Shown: positions 9,669 to 18,810 of the stretch, piece by piece
Numbering within the stretch: the first letter of the stretch is position 1
Layout of the letters: each line of letters begins with the position of its first letter
From: Novosphingobium colocasiae
GTDB lineage: Bacteria > Pseudomonadota > Alphaproteobacteria > Sphingomonadales > Sphingomonadaceae
Direction of reading: 5' to 3'
Assembly: GCF_014652555.1 (NCBI RefSeq)
Contig: NZ_BMZA01000001.1
Location: 234,147 to 298,146, forward strand
DNA: 64,000 nucleotides
Made by a program: the position numbers and the translations under genes
Notes under the pieces: model-generated
Databases searched by the model: none
The model's input: the letters and a program-made list of their open reading frames with translations, nothing else
What the model was told of the DNA's origin: nothing

Positions 9669-10334
9669 CTATTCCCGCCCCTTGAAGCCCTTCGCGATCA
9701 CGTACCATTCGGACGAATCCTTGCGGCTGGCCGGGGGCTTGGCGTGCTTCACGCTCGCGAAGTTCTTTTTCAGCAGGGTCAGCAGGCCGGTATCGGTGCC
9801 GCCGGCGAAGACCTTGGCGACGAAGGTGCCGCCCGGCGCGAGCGACTGGATCGCGAAGTCCACCGCCGTTTCCACCAGCCCCATCGTGCGCAAGTGATCG
9901 GTCTGCTTGTGGCCCACGGTGTTTGCGGCCATGTCCGACAGCACCAGGTCAGGCGGGCCATCCAGCGCGCCTTCCAGCGCGGCGGGCGCTTCGTCGGCCA
10001 TGAAGTCCATCTCGAAGATGGTCACCCCCTCGATCGGGTCGGTCGGCAGCAGGTCGATGCCCACCACTTTGGCCTTGGGGCACTTGAGCCGCAGCACCTG
10101 GCTCCACCCGCCCGGCGCGATGCCGAGATCGACGGCGCGGGTGACGCCCTTGAGGATGTCGAACTTCTCGTCCAGCTCGATCAGCTTGAACGCGGCACGG
10201 CTGCGATACCCCTCGGCCTTGGCCTGGCGGACATAGGGATCGTTGAGCTGGCGGGTCAGCCAGCGCGCCGAGCTGGAGGTGCGTTTCTTTGCCGAGCGCA
10301 GCCGCTCGCCCGGATCGCGGCCGGATCTGCTCAT
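9669..10334 (-). CDS. rlmE: 23S rRNA (uridine-2'-O-)-methyltransferase RlmE/FtsJ
   Basis: A 221-residue SAM-dependent methyltransferase. It shows YRSRAAFKLIELDEKF with the catalytic Lys, AVDLGIAPGGWSQVL as SAM motif I, DLVLSDMAANT with the catalytic Asp, FVAKVFAGG with the second Lys and a C-terminal SSEWYVIAKGFKG with the Glu. Together these give the K-D-K-E tetrad of FtsJ. It methylates the 2'-OH of a U in the A-loop of 23S rRNA. The ATG at 10334 overlaps the stop of the Ppx/GppA gene by ATGA, so the two form one transcription unit. Confidence 0.95.
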   Translation of the reverse strand: MSRSGRDPGERLRSAKKRTSSSARWLTRQLNDPYVRQAKAEGYRSRAAFKLIELDEKFDILKGVTRAVDLGIAPGGWSQVLRLKCPKAKVVGIDLLPTDPIEGVTIFEMDFMADEAPAALEGALDGPPDLVLSDMAANTVGHKQTDHLRTMGLVETAVDFAIQSLAPGGTFVAKVFAGGTDTGLLTLLKKNFASVKHAKPPASRKDSSEWYVIAKGFKGRE

Positions 10335-11683
10335 GACGGGTCTCCCGCTGCGGCGAATGCGCCGCCGGCTGTTCGTGGCGGCTGATCGCCCGCACCGCCG
10401 TGCGCGGCGATGAGCCCGCGCAGGATGCCCTCGCGGATGCCGCGATCGGCGACGCCCAGCCGGTCCGCCGGCCACAGGTCGAGAATGGTTTCGAGAATGG
10501 CGCAGCCAGCCACCACCAGGTCGGCGCGCTCGCGGCCGATGCAGGCGATGTCGCGTCGCCCGGCCAGATCGAGCGAGGACAGCCGGGTGCTGATCGCCCG
10601 CATCGACGCGGCGGGCACCACCAGCCCGTCAACCAGCCGGCGATCGTATTGCGGCAGTTCAAGGTGCAGGCTCGCCAGCGTCGTCACCGTGCCGCTGGTG
10701 CCCAGCAGTCGCAGCGGCCCGGCTTCGGCCGCGCCGTCGCGCGATGGCTCGATCCGCCGGGCGAAGGCGGCGAAGCTTTCCGCGACCAGCTCGCGCATGT
10801 GGCGATAACGGGCCAGCCGCTCGGCCTCGGTCGCGCCTTCCTGGCCGCAGCTTTCCGACAGCGAGACGACGCCCCAGGGCACCGATTGCCAGTCGAGGAT
10901 ACGCGGCACCGTGCCGGTGCTCTCGATCAGCACCAGCTCGGTCGATCCGCCGCCGATATCGAAGATCATTGCCGGGCCCAGCCCGTCTTCCAGCAGGACA
11001 TGGCAGCCCAGCACCGCCAGCCGCGCCTCTTCGCGCGCGCTGATGACGTTGAGCGCGATGCCGGTTTCGCGGCGCACCCGCTCGATGAATTCATCCCCGT
11101 TGCTGGCCCGCCGGCACGCCTCGGTCGCGACCGAGCGGGCGAGAAAGACGTTGCGGCGCATCAGCTTGTCGGCACAGACCTTGAGCGCCGAGAGCGTGCG
11201 CTCCATCGCCGCATCCGAAAGGCGGCCGGTCTGCGCCACGCCTTCGCCCAGCCGTACCACGCGGCTGAAGGCATCGATGACGGTGAAGTTGTCGCCCGAA
11301 GGCCGGGCGATCAGCAGGCGGCAGTTGTTGGTGCCGAGATCGATCGCGGCATAGGCCTGGCGCGGCCCCGGCCCGGATGGCCGGCCCGGCAGCCCGTTGG
11401 CCGAAGCCACCGGCCCGCGGTCCTCGAACGCGGCGGCGCGCACCGGTGCGGCGGTCCGCTCGGGCGGCGCTTGTGGCGGCGAAAGGGCCGCCTGCTGGGG
11501 TTCGCGCGGCGATGCTGCGGTCTCGCCCGGAGCGCCGCCGGTGGGGCGGACTTCGGGCTTTGGCGCGCCGGAAGCGGACTTGCGGGCCTTGCCCCGCGCG
11601 GCCTTGCGCCGCTTGTCCCTGCTCCGCCGGGCCTTGCGGCCCGCTGCGCTGACTTTCGCTGCCGGCGGATCGTGCTCCGCCAT
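10331..11683 (-). CDS. Ppx/GppA family phosphatase
   Basis: A 450-residue protein. The first 110 residues are a low-complexity basic and then Pro/Ala-rich extension (RKARRSRDKRRKAARGKARK) not present in classic Ppx. Then follow the actin-like ATPase fold motifs: YAAIDLGTNNCRLLIARP, the MIFDIGGGSTELVLI phosphate loop and LLGTSGTVTTLASLHL. Members hydrolyse polyphosphate and/or pppGpp. The basic tail could bind RNA, DNA or polyphosphate; that is an inference. It is the first gene of an operon with rlmE. Confidence 0.9.
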   Translation of the reverse strand: MAEHDPPAAKVSAAGRKARRSRDKRRKAARGKARKSASGAPKPEVRPTGGAPGETAASPREPQQAALSPPQAPPERTAAPVRAAAFEDRGPVASANGLPGRPSGPGPRQAYAAIDLGTNNCRLLIARPSGDNFTVIDAFSRVVRLGEGVAQTGRLSDAAMERTLSALKVCADKLMRRNVFLARSVATEACRRASNGDEFIERVRRETGIALNVISAREEARLAVLGCHVLLEDGLGPAMIFDIGGGSTELVLIESTGTVPRILDWQSVPWGVVSLSESCGQEGATEAERLARYRHMRELVAESFAAFARRIEPSRDGAAEAGPLRLLGTSGTVTTLASLHLELPQYDRRLVDGLVVPAASMRAISTRLSSLDLAGRRDIACIGRERADLVVAGCAILETILDLWPADRLGVADRGIREGILRGLIAAHGGAGDQPPRTAGGAFAAAGDPS

Positions 11684-11848
11684 GGGGTTCGTGTCTCTTC
11701 AATCATCATCCCGGCCATGTCGGCCGGGCACCTGCCCCCGATGCTATAGCGCCGCCGCCCCTGCCGCAAGGGGCGCGCAAGGAGAGCGCCTATTCGTATA
11801 GACCCGGCTTGACCCGAATCGCACACGACCCTAGAGGGGCCCCCTCGC

Positions 11849-11922
11849 TGCCCCGTCGTCTAAAGGTAAGACTACGGATTCTGATTCCGTCTATCGAGGT
11901 TCGAATCCTCGCGGGGCATCCA
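11849..11922 (+). tRNA. tRNA-Gln (CTG anticodon)
   Basis: A 74-nt cloverleaf. The acceptor arm TGCCCCG pairs with CGGGGCA. The anticodon stem ACGGA/TCCGT encloses the loop TTCTGAT with anticodon CTG, and the T arm contains GGTTCGAATCC. CCA is encoded at 920-922 of this stretch. It reads CAG codons. It is divergent from the Ppx/GppA gene. Confidence 0.95.
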
Positions 11923-12021
11923 CTCTCCTTTTTCATCCGGCCTCATTCGAGCGCATTGCTTGCGCTGCAGCGTTGAGGCGCGGCTGCGCCCGATGGACCG
12001 GGTCTCACAAAGTCGACCTAC

Positions 12022-12056
12022 GAAAACGGCTCCGAAACCCAGGGTTTCGGAGCCGG
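12022..12056 (-). terminator. Strong hairpin, terminator of the cupin gene
   Basis: Perfect 13-bp arms (12028-12040 and 12042-12054) with a single-base centre. Read on the minus strand the hairpin is followed by GTTTTCG, so it serves the leftward cupin gene that ends at 12106; it could also act on transcripts leaving tRNA-Gln. Confidence 0.65.
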
Positions 12057-12105
12057 AACGGAACCCCGCTTGCTATCGCGAGGGGTATGCCAAACGATCT
12101 TGCAG

Positions 12106-12825
12106 TTAAGCGGGACGCCGCCAGGTGGCGTAGATCTTCGTCACGTCCACCGGGCTGTTCCAGGTGGTGTTGGCACCGTGTTCGATGATGAAGGTATCGC
12201 CTTTCGTGAAGGTCGCGGCGTTGCCGTCATCGTCGATGAAGCTGGCTTCGCCGTCGAGCAGGTGCATCAGTTCGCAGTGATGGAAGAACAGCGCCTTGCG
12301 GCTGTAGGGCGTCGAATCCCAGACGCCGCACTTGAAGGCTTCGTCGTCGGAAATGAACATCGAGTTGGCGCGGCAGGAGGGGGCGGGGCTGGTCAGCAGG
12401 TCTGCTGCGGGGGAGCCGGACGGGGACAGTTGCGCGGCGTTATCGATGAAGGTGATCCCGCGCGTGCCGGGCCCGGCACCGAGGTAGCGCATGAACACCA
12501 GCGACGCCGGGGCCTGCGCACTCCACGAAAAGGCGGTGCCGTTGTTGATGACGCAGCTCTGGCCGGCGGCCAGTTCGGTGCTGCCGGCCGCGTCGGTAAG
12601 GACCACTGCGCCGCTGGTGGCGATCACGAATGCGTCGCCCCGGGTTTCGGTGGCGGTGCCGGTGCCGGCGGGCACGTTGAACAATCCGACTTCGCATTCG
12701 CCGGCGCGGATCGGCAGGATCTGCATGTCACGGCCGAACGGTTCGGCGTCGGCAGCCGGGGCAGCCGCGCCGGCCGCCAGGGCGCGCAGGTCGATGAAAG
12801 AGGGGCAGCGGGTTTCGGCAATCAC
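12106..12825 (-). CDS. Cupin-domain (bicupin) protein
   Basis: A 239-residue protein with two beta-barrel halves of the DUF861/cupin_3 type. The first spans about 30-120 (AGQSCVINNGTAFSW). The second, after an Ala/Ser linker, has FHHCELMHLLDGEASFIDDDG then FTKGDTFIIEHGANTTW, with the Gly-Asp, Glu-His and closing Trp pattern of small-molecule-binding cupins. I prefer the GTG at 12825, which has a GGAG 10 nt upstream; a GTG at 12873 would add 16 Pro-rich residues. It lies 52 bp downstream of the DUF1624-like gene on the same strand. Function unknown. Confidence 0.75.
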   Translation of the reverse strand: MIAETRCPSFIDLRALAAGAAAPAADAEPFGRDMQILPIRAGECEVGLFNVPAGTGTATETRGDAFVIATSGAVVLTDAAGSTELAAGQSCVINNGTAFSWSAQAPASLVFMRYLGAGPGTRGITFIDNAAQLSPSGSPAADLLTSPAPSCRANSMFISDDEAFKCGVWDSTPYSRKALFFHHCELMHLLDGEASFIDDDGNAATFTKGDTFIIEHGANTTWNSPVDVTKIYATWRRPA

Positions 12826-12876
12826 GGGGCAGTTCTCCGGCGGGGTTGGGAAAGGGATCGCGCGGGGAGGCACGGA

Positions 12877-14088
12877 TCAGAGGTATTTGAGGATGGCGAT
12901 GTGGCGGTTGCGCTGCTTGAACTTCGAGAACCACACGGTCGGCACGTAGAACACCGGGATCAGGAACAGGTACCAGGCCCAGACCCATTCGATGCGGTTC
13001 ACGCCGAACACGCTGCCGTGGTTGGGGCCGTAGATCGCGTAGGCGATGTGGTACAGCACCTGCAGCGCGGTGATGTGCATCAGGTAGAAGAACATCGGCG
13101 CCGCCCCGAAGACCGAGAGCAGGCCGATCCAGCGCGCCGATCCGGCCTTTTCGAACAGCCCCAGCAGGACGAAACCGGCCCCGATGGTGGACAGCAGGAA
13201 CAGCAGTGAGGGCGGATATTTGGTCAGCGCCAGGAACGCCATCACGGTGTGGATGCCGTCGATGCCGGGAACCCAAGGCTTGTCGCCATAGACGTTGAGC
13301 AGGCGGATCGCGACGAATGCGGCGATCAGCGCGGTGCCGAACAGGATCAGCTTGCGCGGGCGGGCTTCGACATCCGCGTTCCTGCCGAACCACGGGCCGA
13401 CCGCGAAGCCAAGGCAGATGACGCCGATCCATGCCAGCACCGGGTATGAGGTCTTGGCGGCCATGCCGAAGGGCAGGGCGATCAGATCGCGCTGGTGCAG
13501 CATCGCCCAGGGCACGTAGAACGCGTCGCCGGGGACAAGGCGGATCGGATCGAGCAGGTTGTGTCCGCAAACGATGACCAGCCCGATCGCCGCCACCGCC
13601 TTGCGCGGCAGGTGGATGAGCCCGGCGAGGACGATCATCGACAGCCCGATCGCCCAGATCACCTGCAGCCAGAAGGTCATCGGCAGCTTCTGCGTCCACA
13701 CCGGCGACATGTAGAGTATTTCCACCGCCAGCAGGAACAGCCCGCGCTTGAGCAGGAAGCGCGAGGTTTCCGCCTTGCCGTGGTTCTGGCAGAACAGCCA
13801 GGCCCCGAGCCCGGTCAGGAACACGAAGTTGGGCGCACAGATATTGCTGGCGAAGCGGGTGAAGAACAGCGACGGCGCGATGGCGCTCGCATCCATGGGG
13901 TCGGGCGTGGCCATGTAGAGGAACCACGTCTCGCGCACATGGTCGAGCAGCATGACCACCATGATGAAGCCACGCAGTGCATCGATGCTCTGCAACCGGC
14001 GGCTGACCGCCTTGGGCACGGCGGCAGGGGTCGGGCCCGCAGTCGGGGCATGCGCGGGGTCCGGGGCGATGACGGTGGCGTTGGCCAT
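12877..14088 (-). CDS. DUF1624-like / heparan-alpha-glucosaminide acetyltransferase-type membrane protein
   Basis: A 403-residue polytopic protein with about ten hydrophobic segments. After a 35-residue Ala/Pro-rich start it shows RLQSIDALRGFIMVVMLLDH, the hallmark of the DUF1624/HGSNAT-like acyltransferase family, followed by FVFLTGLGAWLF and further membrane helices. Members are thought to pass acyl groups across the membrane; the substrate is unknown. It is transcribed towards the cupin gene and diverges from the FAD oxidoreductase across 360 bp, which suggests joint regulation of the three genes. Confidence 0.8.
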   Translation of the reverse strand: MANATVIAPDPAHAPTAGPTPAAVPKAVSRRLQSIDALRGFIMVVMLLDHVRETWFLYMATPDPMDASAIAPSLFFTRFASNICAPNFVFLTGLGAWLFCQNHGKAETSRFLLKRGLFLLAVEILYMSPVWTQKLPMTFWLQVIWAIGLSMIVLAGLIHLPRKAVAAIGLVIVCGHNLLDPIRLVPGDAFYVPWAMLHQRDLIALPFGMAAKTSYPVLAWIGVICLGFAVGPWFGRNADVEARPRKLILFGTALIAAFVAIRLLNVYGDKPWVPGIDGIHTVMAFLALTKYPPSLLFLLSTIGAGFVLLGLFEKAGSARWIGLLSVFGAAPMFFYLMHITALQVLYHIAYAIYGPNHGSVFGVNRIEWVWAWYLFLIPVFYVPTVWFSKFKQRNRHIAILKYL

Positions 14089-14448
14089 GGCTGTTCTCGT
14101 CTTTTGCGCAGCGATCCCGCGCGCGTTGTGCGGCCGGGCGGCATTGCGTAGGGTGTCGTTATGGTGCTGGCAACCGGACGGCATTTCCTGTGGAAGTTGC
14201 GCGGATGACAGGGCACCGCCGCCTTGCGCCGCCGGAGGTGTCGGCACGATCTACCGGACCCGGTACCAGGGTTTGAGGAGCGGGTCCCGCCGCATGCGCC
14301 GGGTTTGCCGCGCGGCATGTGGCGGCCATGCGCTTGTGCCGTATGCACGCGCGATTTCGGTGCAATCTTCCGGGGCGGCGGTGCGAGTCTTGCCGCCGGG
14401 GCACGGGCCCCGCCGTTCCTTTTCCCTGCGCAGTCGAGGTTCCAGTCG
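14089..14448. other. Divergent intergenic region
   Basis: This 360-bp stretch separates the divergent membrane protein and FAD oxidoreductase genes and should hold both promoters. Open frames cross it but none has gene-like features. I see no clear palindrome or riboswitch. Confidence 0.5.
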
Positions 14449-15771
14449 ATGATCCCAGCCGTCCTGCCCGTCCACAGCGACGAGACCCTGCCTGATGCCG
14501 TTGACGTGGTCGTCATCGGTGGCGGCATCGTCGGCACGGCCTCGGCGTATTATCTGGCGAAGCGCGGGCTGAAGGTGGCATTGATCGAAAAGGGATCGGT
14601 GGCCTGCGAGCAGTCGAGCCGGACCTGGGGCTGGTGCCGCCAGCAGAACCGCGACCGGCGCGAAATGCCGCTGTCGCTGCTGTCGATGCGGCTTTGGGAC
14701 GGGCTGGCCGGCGAAATCGGGCGCGATCTCGGGTTCCGGCGCACCGGCCTCGTCTATGCGACGGACGACGCCAAGATGCTGGCGGGCTGGGAAAGCTGGC
14801 GGCCGATCGCCGAGGAGTTCGGCGTCAACACCCGCATGCTGGGTGCAGCCGAAGCTGCCTCGCTGATCCCGCAAACCCGCCGCAAGTGGCTGGGCGGCCT
14901 CCATTCGGTCGAAGACGGCAAGGCCGAGCCGGCGCTGGCTTCTTCGGCGCTGGCCGAGGGCGCGCGGGCGCTGGGCGCGACGATCCACCAGAACTGCGCC
15001 GCGCGCGGGCTGGACGTGACGAACGGCCGCGTCACCGGCGTGGTGACGGAAAAGGGCCTGATCCGGGCCGATGCGGTGGTCTGCGCCGCCGGTGCCTGGG
15101 CCTCGCGGTTCCTGCGTCCGCACGAGGTGACTTTCCCGCAGGCGGCGGTGCGCCAGACCGCGCTGCGGACCCGGCCGACCGCCAACGTCGGCGAAGTGCT
15201 CTATTCCCCCGATTTCGCGATGACCCGGAGGCTTGACGGCAGCTACACCTGCGCCATCAGCGGCCGCGCCGTGCTGGAACTGACGCCGCAGGGCATCCGC
15301 TTCGGCCGCCAGTTCATGCCGCAGTTCATCCAGCGCCTGAAGGCGGTGCAGATGAGCATCGGCAAATCGTTCGTCACCGGCCCGGAATCGCTGGGCGCGA
15401 CGCTGACGAACGACAACACGGTGTTCGAGAAGACCCGCGTCCTCGATCCCGAGCCGCTGGCCCGGCAGGTGCAGCAGATCGTCGCCAACGTGCGGGGCAC
15501 GTTTCCGGAACTTGCCGATGTCCAGATCGAACAGGCCTGGGGTGCCTACGTCGATTGCACCCCGGATTCGGTGCCGGTGATCTCGGCGCTCGATCGCCTC
15601 GGCGGGGTGTTCCTCGCCGCCGGCTGCTCGGGCCACGGCTTCGGCGTCGGCCCCGGCATCGGCCATCTCATCACCGAAATGGTGGCCGGCGACACACCGA
15701 GCATCGATCCGACCCCGTTCCGCCTGTCGCGGCTGCTGGATGGATCGAAGGTGGAAGTCGGGCCGATCTGA
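14449..15771 (+). CDS. FAD-dependent amine / D-amino-acid oxidoreductase (DAO family)
   Basis: A 440-residue flavoenzyme. The N-terminal Rossmann motif VVVIGGGIVGTASAYYLAKRG (20-40) ends in an acidic residue (Glu47). A mid domain follows the DAO/DadA/sarcosine-oxidase-beta layout (WGGYVDCTPDSVPVI-type region near the C-terminus), with a terminal GCSGHGFGVGPGIGHLI flavin loop. It should oxidise a D-amino acid, N-methyl amino acid or opine; which one cannot be decided. The ATG at 14449 has GAGG about 11 nt upstream. Confidence 0.85.
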   Translation: MIPAVLPVHSDETLPDAVDVVVIGGGIVGTASAYYLAKRGLKVALIEKGSVACEQSSRTWGWCRQQNRDRREMPLSLLSMRLWDGLAGEIGRDLGFRRTGLVYATDDAKMLAGWESWRPIAEEFGVNTRMLGAAEAASLIPQTRRKWLGGLHSVEDGKAEPALASSALAEGARALGATIHQNCAARGLDVTNGRVTGVVTEKGLIRADAVVCAAGAWASRFLRPHEVTFPQAAVRQTALRTRPTANVGEVLYSPDFAMTRRLDGSYTCAISGRAVLELTPQGIRFGRQFMPQFIQRLKAVQMSIGKSFVTGPESLGATLTNDNTVFEKTRVLDPEPLARQVQQIVANVRGTFPELADVQIEQAWGAYVDCTPDSVPVISALDRLGGVFLAAGCSGHGFGVGPGIGHLITEMVAGDTPSIDPTPFRLSRLLDGSKVEVGPI

Positions 15772-15877
15772 CGGGAAACGCGAAGTGCTGCCTGCTCTCG
15801 CATCTCGCTGATGCGACACCCCGTGCCCCGGTCGCGTCGGCCCCGCGCGGGCGCTTTGACACCACCGGTTTACGGTT

Positions 15878-16144
15878 TAGGCGGCGTGGACACATTCCGC
15901 ATCGCCACGGTTTCCCTGCAAAGCGCCCCGGCGAGGCGCGAGGCCGCAGGAAGAGTGGGCCTCTTTCAAGGCCGAGCAACGCTGCCGGGGCGCTTTGCAG
16001 GGAAACCCCGAAGGGGCTGGACCAAAAACCGCCACTTCCGCGTCGGCTCGGCTGGAAATATGGACATATTCCTGCGCCTCGCCTCCTTGAATTGACGGTT
16101 TTTGCCTCCAGCCGTGGCGTTGCGGAATGTGTCCACGCCGCCTA
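15878..16144. mobile_element. MITE-like element with 33-bp terminal inverted repeats
   Basis: The 33-bp ends (15878-15910 and 16112-16144, starting TAGGCGGCGTGGACACATTC) match as inverted repeats with one mismatch. The element is flanked on both sides by GGTT (15874-15877 and 16145-16148), a likely 4-bp target duplication. Inside, a perfect 22-bp inverted repeat (15911-15932 / 15984-16005), a small CCCC/GGGG hairpin (16006-16016) and a third stem (about 16017-16031 / 16096-16111) would fold with the ends into a branched structure. No transposase is encoded. The right end lies 11 bp before the pepN start codon. Confidence 0.8.
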
Positions 16145-16155
16145 GGTTAGCGGCT

Positions 16156-18810
16156 ATGGATATTGCCAGCAGACCTTCAGAGCCCGTCGCCGACACCCAG
16201 TTGGCCGATGCCCCGCCGCCCCCCGCCGCGCCGCAAGTGATCCGGCGCGAGGATTATCAGGCACCGGCGTGGCTGGTGCCTGAAATCGCCCTCGATTTCC
16301 GGCTGGGGCTTTCTGCCACCCATGTCATTGCCCGGCTTTCGGTCACGCGCAATCCGGCGGGGAACGGCACGCCGACGCTGCGCCTCAACGGCGATCAGAT
16401 CGCCGCGCTGGCGGTGCGGGTCGATGGCGAGGCGGTGAATGACTGGCGGATGGACGGGCCCGACCTGCTGATCGATCTGACGGGCGATGCCCACGCGATC
16501 GAGGTGGAGACCGCGCTCAACCCCGCCGCCAACAGCCAGCTCATGGGGCTCTATGCCTCCAACGGGATGCTGTGCACCCAGTGCGAGGCCGAAGGGTTCC
16601 GCCGCATCACTTTCTTTCCTGACCGGCCCGATGTCCTATCGACCTATTCGGTGCGGATGAGCGGGGACAAGGCGCTGTTCCCGGTGCTGCTGTCCAACGG
16701 CAACTGCACCGAGACCGGCGAGGGACCGGACGGCAGCCACTGGGCGCAATGGCACGATCCCTGGCCCAAGCCCTGCTACCTGTTCGCGCTCGTTGCTGGC
16801 GATCTGGTGGCGAACCATGCCCAATTCACGACGATGAACGGCCGCGCCGTCGATCTCAACATCTGGACGCGGGCGGAGGACAAGGACCGCACCGGTCACG
16901 CGATGGCGTCGCTCATCAACTCGATGAAGTGGGACGAGGAAGCGTTCGGCCGCGAGTACGATCTTGATCTGTTCAACGTGGTCGCGGTGTCGGATTTCAA
17001 CATGGGGGCGATGGAGAACAAGGGGCTCAACGTCTTCAACACGCGCTATGTGCTGGCCGACCCCGAGACTGCCACCGATGGCGATTATGACGCGGTCGAG
17101 GGGGTGATCGGGCACGAATACTTCCACAACTGGTCGGGCAACCGGATCACTTGTCGCGACTGGTTCCAGCTTTCGCTCAAGGAAGGCTTCACGGTGCTGC
17201 GCGATCAGTTGTTCAGCGCCGCCATGGGCTCCGAAGCGGTCAAGCGGATCGAGGATGTGCGGGTCTTGCGCGGGGCGCAGTTCCCCGAGGATTCGGGCCC
17301 GCTCGCCCATCCGATCCGGCCCGATTCCTATCAGGAGATCAGCAACTTCTACACCGCCACGGTCTATAACAAGGGGGCCGAGGTGATCCGCATGATGCGG
17401 ACGATGGCCGGTGCCGAAACCTTCCGCAAAGGGACCGACCTCTATTTCGATCGCCACGATGGCGAAGCGGCGACCTGCGAGGATTTCGTCCGCGCGATCG
17501 AGGATGGCACCGGGCTTGACCTTGGCCAGTTCCGCTTGTGGTACGGTCAGGCGGGCACCCCGCAAGTGACCGTCGAACTGCGGCACGAGGATGGTGCGGC
17601 GGTGCTGGAGCTGGCGCAGCAGGTTCCGGCCACGCCGGGCCAGCCCGACAAGCAGCCGATGCCGATCCCGCTGCGGCTGGCGCTGTTCGACCGCGCCACC
17701 GCCACGCACCGGGTCGAGGAACTGGTGGTGCTGGACCAGGCCAGGCAGACCGTGCGCTTCGACGGCTGGGCAGAACCGCCGGTGCTGTCGATCAACCGCG
17801 GCTTTTCCGCCCCGGTCCAGATCGAGGCGCAGCGCGATCCTGCCGATCTGGTGTTCCTGGCCGCGCACGATGATGATCCGTTCGCGCGCTATGAAGCGAT
17901 GCAGAGCCTGGTCGTCGGCCATCTGGTCGGCATCGTCGGCGGCAGGCTCGATGCCGCCGCGCAGGACCGGGGCCGTGCCGCCATCGGTGAGGCGTTCGGC
18001 GCGATCCTGGCCGATGATGCGCTTGATGATCTGATGCGCGGCGAACTGATGATCCTGCCTTCGGAGACCTATCTGGCAGAACAGTTGCTGGTTGCCGATC
18101 CGCTGGCGATCCATGCGCAGCGCGAAGCGCTCAAGGCGTGGCTCGGCCGTGAGCATGGCGCGGCACTTGAAGCGTTGCATGATCGGGTCAGGGCGGTCCC
18201 CTACGGGCGCGATGCCGCCGCACGCGGCGCACGCAAGCTCAAGACGCAGGCGCTGATCTATCTCGCCTCGGCAGATGCCGTTGGCACCGCGCCGCGCGCC
18301 AGGGCGCAGTATGACGCGGCTGACAACATGACCGACCGGCAGGGCGCGCTGATGGTGCTGTGCGGGCTCGACGTGCCGGAGCGCGCCGCCGCCCTCGACG
18401 ATTTCCATACGCGCTATGCCGGCAATGCGCTGGTGATCGACAAGTGGTTCTCGCTCCAGGCAGGATCGCTCCACAAGGACGTGCTGGAACACGTCAAGGC
18501 GCTAGCCAACCATCCCGATTTCACCATGAGCAATCCCAACCGGGTGCGGGCACTTTACATGGCGATGGCGGTCAATCCCAAGGCGTTCCACGCCGCCGGG
18601 GGCGAAGGCTATCGCATCATCGGCGAGGTGATCCGCAAGCTCGATCCGATCAACCCGCAGACGGCGGCGCGGTTCGTGCCCTCGCTGGGGCGCTGGCGGC
18701 GGGTCGATGCGGCGCGCGGGGCGCTGATGGTGGAGGAACTCAAGGCGATCGCTGCCGAGCCTACGCTGTCGCGCGACGTGCGCGAACAGGTGACCAAGAG
18801 CCTTGGTTGA
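16156..18810 (+). CDS. pepN: Aminopeptidase N (M1 family)
   Basis: An 884-residue zinc metalloprotease, close to the usual length of bacterial PepN. The exopeptidase motif GAMEN is at 284-288 and the zinc site HEYFH at 320-324 with the third ligand Glu343. A catalytic Tyr lies in the FYTATVYNKGAEVIRMM region. The C-terminal half is the DUF3458-type helical domain. It removes N-terminal amino acids from peptides in the cytoplasm. The first 28 residues are a Pro/Ala-rich extension before the conserved RREDYQAPAWLVPEI. No Shine-Dalgarno is visible between the MITE and the ATG, so the leader lies inside the repeat. Confidence 0.95.
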   Translation: MDIASRPSEPVADTQLADAPPPPAAPQVIRREDYQAPAWLVPEIALDFRLGLSATHVIARLSVTRNPAGNGTPTLRLNGDQIAALAVRVDGEAVNDWRMDGPDLLIDLTGDAHAIEVETALNPAANSQLMGLYASNGMLCTQCEAEGFRRITFFPDRPDVLSTYSVRMSGDKALFPVLLSNGNCTETGEGPDGSHWAQWHDPWPKPCYLFALVAGDLVANHAQFTTMNGRAVDLNIWTRAEDKDRTGHAMASLINSMKWDEEAFGREYDLDLFNVVAVSDFNMGAMENKGLNVFNTRYVLADPETATDGDYDAVEGVIGHEYFHNWSGNRITCRDWFQLSLKEGFTVLRDQLFSAAMGSEAVKRIEDVRVLRGAQFPEDSGPLAHPIRPDSYQEISNFYTATVYNKGAEVIRMMRTMAGAETFRKGTDLYFDRHDGEAATCEDFVRAIEDGTGLDLGQFRLWYGQAGTPQVTVELRHEDGAAVLELAQQVPATPGQPDKQPMPIPLRLALFDRATATHRVEELVVLDQARQTVRFDGWAEPPVLSINRGFSAPVQIEAQRDPADLVFLAAHDDDPFARYEAMQSLVVGHLVGIVGGRLDAAAQDRGRAAIGEAFGAILADDALDDLMRGELMILPSETYLAEQLLVADPLAIHAQREALKAWLGREHGAALEALHDRVRAVPYGRDAAARGARKLKTQALIYLASADAVGTAPRARAQYDAADNMTDRQGALMVLCGLDVPERAAALDDFHTRYAGNALVIDKWFSLQAGSLHKDVLEHVKALANHPDFTMSNPNRVRALYMAMAVNPKAFHAAGGEGYRIIGEVIRKLDPINPQTAARFVPSLGRWRRVDAARGALMVEELKAIAAEPTLSRDVREQVTKSLG

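Noticed and set aside
12028..12054. Inverted repeat as an insertion-element end
   Set aside because: A single compact hairpin followed by a T-rich stretch on the minus strand fits a terminator; no partner repeat was found nearby.
14251..15819. 522-codon minus-strand frame over the FAD oxidoreductase
   Set aside because: Antisense shadow; the plus strand has the Rossmann and FAD motifs.
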